From assembly GCA_963803165.1 (NCBI GenBank), contig CAWDLK010000001.1, forward strand, positions 248,001 to 312,000: 64,000 nt of DNA, given 5' to 3'. The position numbers and the translations under genes were made by a program. How positions within the stretch are numbered: position 1 is the first letter of the stretch; each line of letters opens with the position of its first letter. Below the pieces are notes generated by a model, which saw only the letters and a program-made list of their open reading frames with translations, did not search any database and was not told the DNA's origin. This document shows, piece after piece, positions 59,756 through 64,000 of this stretch. This stretch comes from Changshengia sp963803165 (GTDB lineage Bacteria > Chloroflexota > Dormibacteria > Aeolococcales > Aeolococcaceae).

Positions 59756-60204
59756 GCCGCCTCGCCCTCACCGGTGGCGCCGAGCGCCTGCAGGATGACG
59801 CTGCACGCGAGGGTGGCGCACTTGACCCGGACCGGATACGCCCTCACCCCCTGCAGGGCCTCGAGGTCCCCCAGGTCGTCGGCCCCGCCGTCGCCCACCA
59901 GCATCTGGCGGTAGCGCCGGGCCACCTCGACCGCCTGCTCGCGGGGCAGCCCGGCCACCTGGTCGCAGAGCATGCTGGCCGCCGCCTGGCTGATCGAGCA
60001 CCCCCTGCCGCTGAACGCGATCTCGGCCAGCCGGTCGCCGTCGAGGCGCCAGCTCAGGTGGATCTCGTCACCGCAGAGCGGGTTCTCGGCCTCCAGGCAG
60101 CCGTCGGCGTTGGCGACCGACCCGCGGCGGCGGGGATTGCGGTAGTGGTCGAGGATGATCTCCCGGTAGAGGTCGTCGTCCACCTGCGGAATTCCGAGTT
60201 GCAC
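59752..60204 (-). CDS. sufU: Iron-sulfur scaffold / sulfur-transfer protein SufU
   Basis: The 150-residue protein has the IscU/SufU fold with its three ligand cysteines: ENPLCGDEI, FSGRGCSISQAAASML and RVKCATLACSVIL. It accepts sulfur from a cysteine desulfurase for Fe-S assembly. Longer starts (60213 or 60324) overlap or precede the -10 box; a GTG at 60204 lies exactly seven bases past TACAAT, so I chose it. No sufS, sufB, sufC or sufD gene is in the window. Confidence 0.88.
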   Translation of the reverse strand: MQLGIPQVDDDLYREIILDHYRNPRRRGSVANADGCLEAENPLCGDEIHLSWRLDGDRLAEIAFSGRGCSISQAAASMLCDQVAGLPREQAVEVARRYRQMLVGDGGADDLGDLEALQGVRAYPVRVKCATLACSVILQALGATGEGEAA

Positions 60205-60211
60205 GCTCAAC

Positions 60212-60217
60212 ATTGTA
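60212..60217 (-). promoter_or_regulatory. Candidate -10 for leaderless sufU mRNA
   Basis: TACAAT on the minus strand ends seven bases before the GTG at 60204 and overlaps an upstream ATG, so that ATG could not be inside the transcript. Confidence 0.5.
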
Positions 60218-60336
60218 CCCGGGTGCGCGAGGGCCGAGACCGGCCTCGGGCACCCCGCTGGCGTCAGCGGCGGCTTGGACCCTTGCCTCACGCCAGCCGG
60301 GCGTCCACCGCCGCCCCTCATCACGTCACCGCGTGT

Positions 60337-60603
60337 TCACACGGTGCTCTCCTGCTCCTCCGCAAGCAGGAGCTCGGCCACGCGCTCCGGGCTCGGCTCC
60401 TCCCCGGGCGGCGCCGAGTGCGCGCAGATCACGAGGGGGAGCCGGACCCGCCGGGCGCCATGGACGACGGACCGCTGCTCGGTGGCCAGGCCGCGCCGGA
60501 TCAGGCCAGCCACCACGTCCTTCAGCCGACGCCTGTCGTTCGCGGCACGGACGCGGACGGCGCGCATCAGCTCATCCGGGAGCTCGAGGGTGGTCTTGGC
60601 CAT
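60337..60603 (-). CDS. Ribbon-helix-helix protein, antitoxin-like and without a toxin
   Basis: The 88-residue protein has a ribbon-helix-helix DNA-binding start (MAKTTLELPDELMRAVRVRAANDRRRLKDVVAGLIRRGL), as in VapB-type antitoxins, and a C-terminal part of about 45 residues that would bind a toxin. No PIN-domain or other toxin gene follows; the next 120 bases are non-coding up to sufU. A -10 box six bases from the ATG (60603) suggests leaderless expression. It may be an orphan regulator or a relic. Confidence 0.72.
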   Translation of the reverse strand: MAKTTLELPDELMRAVRVRAANDRRRLKDVVAGLIRRGLATEQRSVVHGARRVRLPLVICAHSAPPGEEPSPERVAELLLAEEQESTV

Positions 60604-60609
60604 CGACCC

Positions 60610-60615
60610 ATCGTA
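60610..60615 (-). promoter_or_regulatory. Candidate -10 for leaderless ribbon-helix-helix gene mRNA
   Basis: TACGAT on the minus strand lies six bases before the ATG at 60603. Confidence 0.4.
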
Positions 60616-60660
60616 CCGGCGTCGTGGATCCATGGCGGGGCGCCGTGGCGGGATGGCTGG

Positions 60661-60666
60661 TAGATT
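60661..60666 (+). promoter_or_regulatory. Candidate -10 of the isocitrate dehydrogenase-family gene
   Basis: TAGATT lies nine bases before the ATG at 60676, giving at most a two- or three-base leader. Confidence 0.35.
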
Positions 60667-60675
60667 GGCCGTTCG

Positions 60676-61770
60676 ATGCCAACCACGCTCGAGGTTCTCC
60701 ACGGCGACCAGACCGGCGAGGAGCTGCTCGCCGAGGCGCTCCGCGTCCTCGACCCCTCGGTGATCGGCGTCGAGATCGAGCTGCGCCACCACGACCTCAG
60801 CCTGGAGAGCCGGCGGGCCACCCGGAACGGGGTGGTCATCGAGGCGAGCGCGGCGATGCGGCAGACCGGCTACGGGCTCAAGGCGGCCACCGTCACCCCG
60901 GAGGAGAGGGGCGACGTGGGCAGCCCCAACGCCATCCTCCGCGCCGAGGTGGGCGGCACCGTGATCCTCCGCACCGGCCGCCGCATCCCCGGGGTGGTGC
61001 CGATCGCGGGGGTGAGCGCTCCCATCAGCGTCGTCCGGATGGCCGTCGATGACGCCTACGGGGCCAAGGAGTGGCGCGAGGGCTCGGGAGACGCGGAGGT
61101 CGCCTTCCGCACCGAGCGGATCTCTCGCGCCGTCTGCCGGGAGGTCTCGGAGTTCGCCTTCGTCCACGCCGCCCGCACCCGGGCGCGGGTCTTCGGCGGT
61201 CCCAAGTACACGGTCTCGCCGGTGTACGAGGGGATGCTCAAGGAGGAGATGGACGACGCCGCCCGGCGCCATCCCGAGGTGGAGTACGAGCCGCAGCTCA
61301 TCGATGCGACCTACGCCCTGCTGCTCAACCAGGGCGGCGACTCGCTGGTGGTGCCGACCCTCAACCGCGACGGCGACTGCATGAGCGACCTGGTGCTCGG
61401 GCTCTTCGGATCGATCGCCGGGGCGGAGTCGGTGCTGATCGGCTTCGCGGCCGACTCGCTCACCCCCAGCGTCGTCATGGCGGAGGCCCCGCACGGCACC
61501 GCGCCGGCGCTGCAGGGCAAGAACCTCGCCAATCCGATGGCGATGATCCTCGCCTGCGCCTCGCTGCTCGGCTTCATGCCCGGCGACGAGCCGCGCATGG
61601 CGTCACGCGCGATCTACGAGAGCGTCTTCGAGACGGTGCGGCACGGCACCCGCACCGCCGACCTCGGCGGCAACGCCCTCACCGACCAGTTCACCGCGGC
61701 GGTCATCGAGGCGGTGCGCGGCAAGCTGGAGGTCTGGCGCTCGCTGGGGGTCGGGCCGCCGGCGGCGTAG
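60676..61770 (+). CDS. Isocitrate/isopropylmalate dehydrogenase-family enzyme
   Basis: The 364-residue enzyme is a decarboxylating beta-hydroxyacid dehydrogenase: an N-terminal GDQTGEELLAEALRVL, the substrate region around RTERISRAVCREVSEFAF, the metal site in NRDGDCMSDLVLGLFGSIAGAESVLIGF and the nucleotide site in EAPHGTAPALQGKNLANPMAMILACASLLGF. Homologues act on isocitrate, isopropylmalate or tartrate; an NADP-type isocitrate dehydrogenase is the first guess but cannot be proved. No leu or TCA genes are adjacent. It diverges from the ribbon-helix-helix gene with a short shared promoter region. Confidence 0.83.
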   Translation: MPTTLEVLHGDQTGEELLAEALRVLDPSVIGVEIELRHHDLSLESRRATRNGVVIEASAAMRQTGYGLKAATVTPEERGDVGSPNAILRAEVGGTVILRTGRRIPGVVPIAGVSAPISVVRMAVDDAYGAKEWREGSGDAEVAFRTERISRAVCREVSEFAFVHAARTRARVFGGPKYTVSPVYEGMLKEEMDDAARRHPEVEYEPQLIDATYALLLNQGGDSLVVPTLNRDGDCMSDLVLGLFGSIAGAESVLIGFAADSLTPSVVMAEAPHGTAPALQGKNLANPMAMILACASLLGFMPGDEPRMASRAIYESVFETVRHGTRTADLGGNALTDQFTAAVIEAVRGKLEVWRSLGVGPPAA

Positions 61771-61878
61771 CGCCGGCAGGCAGCACCGCTCTCGACGGCC
61801 TCGCGGGGGCGCTGTCCGCGCCCAAACGTTACAGACACTCCTGTCGATAACTCGCGACCCAGGTGCCGGCGCGCCCGG

Positions 61879-64000
61879 CTACGCGCGCCGCGCGCCGCTC
61901 GCCGTGGCGGCGCTGAGCCGCTCCAGATCAGCGCGAGCGCGGGCCGCCGCGACCGCGTTGCCCTTGGCGTCGAAGAGGGCGAGCGCCTCCCGCAGCGCGG
62001 CGGCGGCGTCCTTTCCCCTGCCCGCGGCTTCCAGAACCTCGGCGAGGCCGGTGAGGGCCTGTCCCTGGACGTCCGGCTGGTCGGTGGTGCTGATCAGACG
62101 CACGCTCTCGCGGGCGAGCTCCTCGGCCTCGGCCGTCAGTCCCTCCGCGCCGAGCAGCCTGGCCCGGATGCTGCGCCACTGGTACTGGGCGCCGACATCG
62201 TGGGGTGACGCCTTCTCGCGGCAGACGTCGGCCAGCCTCCCGGCCTCCTGGTCGCGGCCCTGGGCGTGGAGGACCTCGGCGAGGAGCGCGGCCACCGTGG
62301 GCGTGTAGCCGGTGTCGCCCATGGCCTGGAGGGTCTCGTAGTCGCCGCGGAGCTCGGCCTCGGCGCGCTCGAGGTCGCCGGCCAGGACCTCCGCCGGGCC
62401 GGAGTGCAGCGAGGTGATCGCGGCGCTGAGGGTGAAGCCGAGGTCGGTCAGCATGCCGCGACTCCGCCGGTAGTGCTCGCGGGCCCGCTCCGCCTCGCCG
62501 CGCATCGCCTCCAGGTGGCTCATCGCCGAGAGCGTCATCGCCTCGGTGCGCCGATCCCCGGCTGCTCGCTCCAGCAGGTCGCGGCAGCGGTCCAGCGCCT
62601 CGGCGGCGGGCGTGGCGCTGTAGACCAGGCAGGAGGCGAGGGCGGAGAGCAGCCGCACCTCGAACACCTTGTCGCGCGCCAGCTCGGCGTGGCGCAGAGC
62701 GTGCGACACGCACTCCTCCGCAGGGCTGAAACGGCCCTCGTAGAAGTGCACGTACATCATCAGCTTCCAGGCGCGGGCCAGCCCCTCGTGGGCCTCCAGC
62801 CGCTCGAGCTCGTCGATCGCCTGCTGGGCGGCGGTGGTCACCTGCCCCGCCTCCGCGGCCTCGGGGTTGGCGAGGTAGCTCCACATCTGGCCGACCACCG
62901 CCGCGGTGGCGGCGAGAGCCCCGTCGCCGCCCTGCCGGGCCTGCTCGGCGGCGCTTGCCAGCACCTCCTCGGCGACCAGGAACGCGCCCATCTCGCCCAG
63001 TGCCTCTCCGGCATGGAGGAGCCATCGGGGACGTGCCGGGGAGTCGGGGACGAGGGCGGCGGCCCGGCGCAGGAGGCTGGCCGCGGCCGGCATGTCCCCC
63101 CGCGCCCGCGCCCGGTCGCCGGCGGCCGCGAGGTAGCCGGCGGCGCGGTCTCCCAGCGCGGCACCGTGGGCGTCGAGGGGTCCGAGCTGGACCAGGGAGA
63201 GGACGCTCTGCTCCAGGTGGTAGCCGCGGATCTCCTCCTGGTCGGCGGCGTGCTCCCCGGCGCGCGCCTCGAGCCAGTCCGCGAACCGCTCGTGGAGCTC
63301 GGCCCGTCTCCGCTTCAGCAGGCCCTGGTAGGCGGCGTCCCGGATCAGGAGGTGCTGGAACTCGAACGCCACCTGACCGACGAGGGGGGATTCGGTGGGG
63401 CTCACCAGCTCGCGCCGGGTCAGGCTCTCGAGGGTGGGCCGGACCTCGGGGCGCAGCGCCTCCGGGCAGAGGCTCTCGACCGCTCCCAGGTAGAAGAGCT
63501 GGCCGATCACCGCGCCGTGCTCCAGCACCGCCCGCTCGGTCGGGGAGAGGCGGTCCAGCCGGGCGGTGAGCAGGGCGCTGATGCTGGGCGGCACGGCGAG
63601 GGCACCCAGGTCGGGGCTGGCCACCCAGTCGCCGTCCTGACGGCGCAGCAGGCCGTCGTCGATCATCATCGAGACCATCTGCTCGACGAAGAGGGGGTTG
63701 CCCTGGGCCGCCTCGATGATCCGGCGCCGGGGCCCGGCCGCCAGGGTCACCGCGCCGAGGAGGTTGCCCACCACCTCGTCGCTCTCCGCGTCGCTCAGGG
63801 GCCGCAGCGTGATGCTCCTGGCCCGGCTGCGCTCGTCCCTCCAGGTGGGGCGGACCTCGAGCAGGTCGGGGCGGGAGGTGCAGAGGAGGAGCAGCGGTGC
63901 GTCCTCCCCGCTCTCCGCCACGTAGGCGATGAGGTCGAGGAAGGTGGGTTCGGCCCAGTGGATGTCCTCGATCACCGCCACCACCGGCCCGTCCCGCGCC
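61879..64000 (-). CDS. AAA-ATPase/TPR regulatory protein (N-terminus cut by window edge)
   Basis: About 707 residues of the C-terminal part are visible. The sequence enters at the Walker B of an AAA_16/STAND ATPase (VAVIEDIHWAE), continues through its winged-helix region (AVIGQLFYLGAVESLC, LVGQVAFEFQHLLIRDAAYQGLLKRRRAELHERFADWLE), and then about 350 residues of TPR-like helical repeats. This matches large transcriptional or adenylate-cyclase-linked regulators whose N-terminus lies beyond the right edge. No C-terminal LuxR helix-turn-helix is present. The N-terminal effector domain cannot be told. Confidence 0.8.
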   Translation of the reverse strand, partial: ARDGPVVAVIEDIHWAEPTFLDLIAYVAESGEDAPLLLLCTSRPDLLEVRPTWRDERSRARSITLRPLSDAESDEVVGNLLGAVTLAAGPRRRIIEAAQGNPLFVEQMVSMMIDDGLLRRQDGDWVASPDLGALAVPPSISALLTARLDRLSPTERAVLEHGAVIGQLFYLGAVESLCPEALRPEVRPTLESLTRRELVSPTESPLVGQVAFEFQHLLIRDAAYQGLLKRRRAELHERFADWLEARAGEHAADQEEIRGYHLEQSVLSLVQLGPLDAHGAALGDRAAGYLAAAGDRARARGDMPAAASLLRRAAALVPDSPARPRWLLHAGEALGEMGAFLVAEEVLASAAEQARQGGDGALAATAAVVGQMWSYLANPEAAEAGQVTTAAQQAIDELERLEAHEGLARAWKLMMYVHFYEGRFSPAEECVSHALRHAELARDKVFEVRLLSALASCLVYSATPAAEALDRCRDLLERAAGDRRTEAMTLSAMSHLEAMRGEAERAREHYRRSRGMLTDLGFTLSAAITSLHSGPAEVLAGDLERAEAELRGDYETLQAMGDTGYTPTVAALLAEVLHAQGRDQEAGRLADVCREKASPHDVGAQYQWRSIRARLLGAEGLTAEAEELARESVRLISTTDQPDVQGQALTGLAEVLEAAGRGKDAAAALREALALFDAKGNAVAAARARADLERLSAATASGARRA

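Noticed and set aside
60204..60603. VapBC-like toxin-antitoxin module
   Set aside because: The antitoxin-like gene is present, but the 120 bp after it contain no toxin frame before sufU.

Overview
The window is 64 kb of very GC-rich, gene-dense chromosome around a replication origin. It comes from a free-living, probably monoderm-type bacterium of the Terrabacteria group (Actinomycetota, Chloroflexota or Dormibacterota-like). Support for this: an F420/deazaflavin-type nitroreductase, a DUF2630 protein, an InhA-like FabI, several lipoproteins, no lipopolysaccharide genes, many GTG/TTG starts, and a run of genes whose only promoter-like -10 box (TANNNT) lies 6-9 nt before the start codon, as in leaderless transcription. 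The exact phylum cannot be fixed from the window.

Layout. 1-10 kb is accessory: an edge-truncated AAA/DUF4143 ATPase, a deazaflavin oxidoreductase, a zinc-ribbon/SGNH hydrolase with an apparent frameshift, a YoaK-like membrane protein, DUF2630, a secreted PHB-depolymerase-like esterase, CorA, an ArsR-SRPBCC fusion, and a TetR-controlled drug efflux/hydrolase operon with two matching operators. 10-20 kb holds a 5'-3' exonuclease, a frameshifted small membrane protein, an aldo/keto reductase, a second efflux pump, a GGDEF-EAL protein, fabI-fabF (fabF frameshifted), an inositol-phosphatase-family enzyme and a DUF72 protein. 20-29 kb carries a tight ECF sigma/anti-sigma/ABC-transporter operon, a glutaredoxin-PDZ fusion, a UPF1/DNA2-type helicase with a zinc ribbon and an arginine-cluster tail, and a flippase-like protein. 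29-38 kb has a permuted ATP-grasp/transglutaminase pair, an orphan DNA methyltransferase, an ammonium transporter, a TPR-zincin and folP-folK.

38-56 kb is the origin neighbourhood. On the left are a DUF4388 protein, a beta-propeller lipoprotein, and a glycolipid glycosyltransferase overlapping recF-dciA, all on +. dnaN and dnaA are on -, so recF-dciA converges on dnaN instead of following it. The dnaA-rpmH gap holds the best DnaA boxes and is the likely oriC. Rightwards, rpmH-rnpA-yidD-yidC-jag run on +, followed by an M16 peptidase, ndk, lepB, sod and parA-parB. A LAGLIDADG-like gene and a parS-like site split into two half-sites sit next to parA. 56-64 kb contains a GT4 glycosyltransferase, an MDR reductase pseudogene with an internal deletion, DUF2203, a DUF59/SufU iron-sulfur pair, an orphan ribbon-helix-helix protein, an isocitrate dehydrogenase-family enzyme and an edge-truncated AAA/TPR regulator.

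Three otherwise intact genes each need a single frame change, and rpmH and rnpA lack a canonical start codon. Local assembly errors are therefore a live alternative to real decay, and should be checked before biological conclusions are drawn from those genes.
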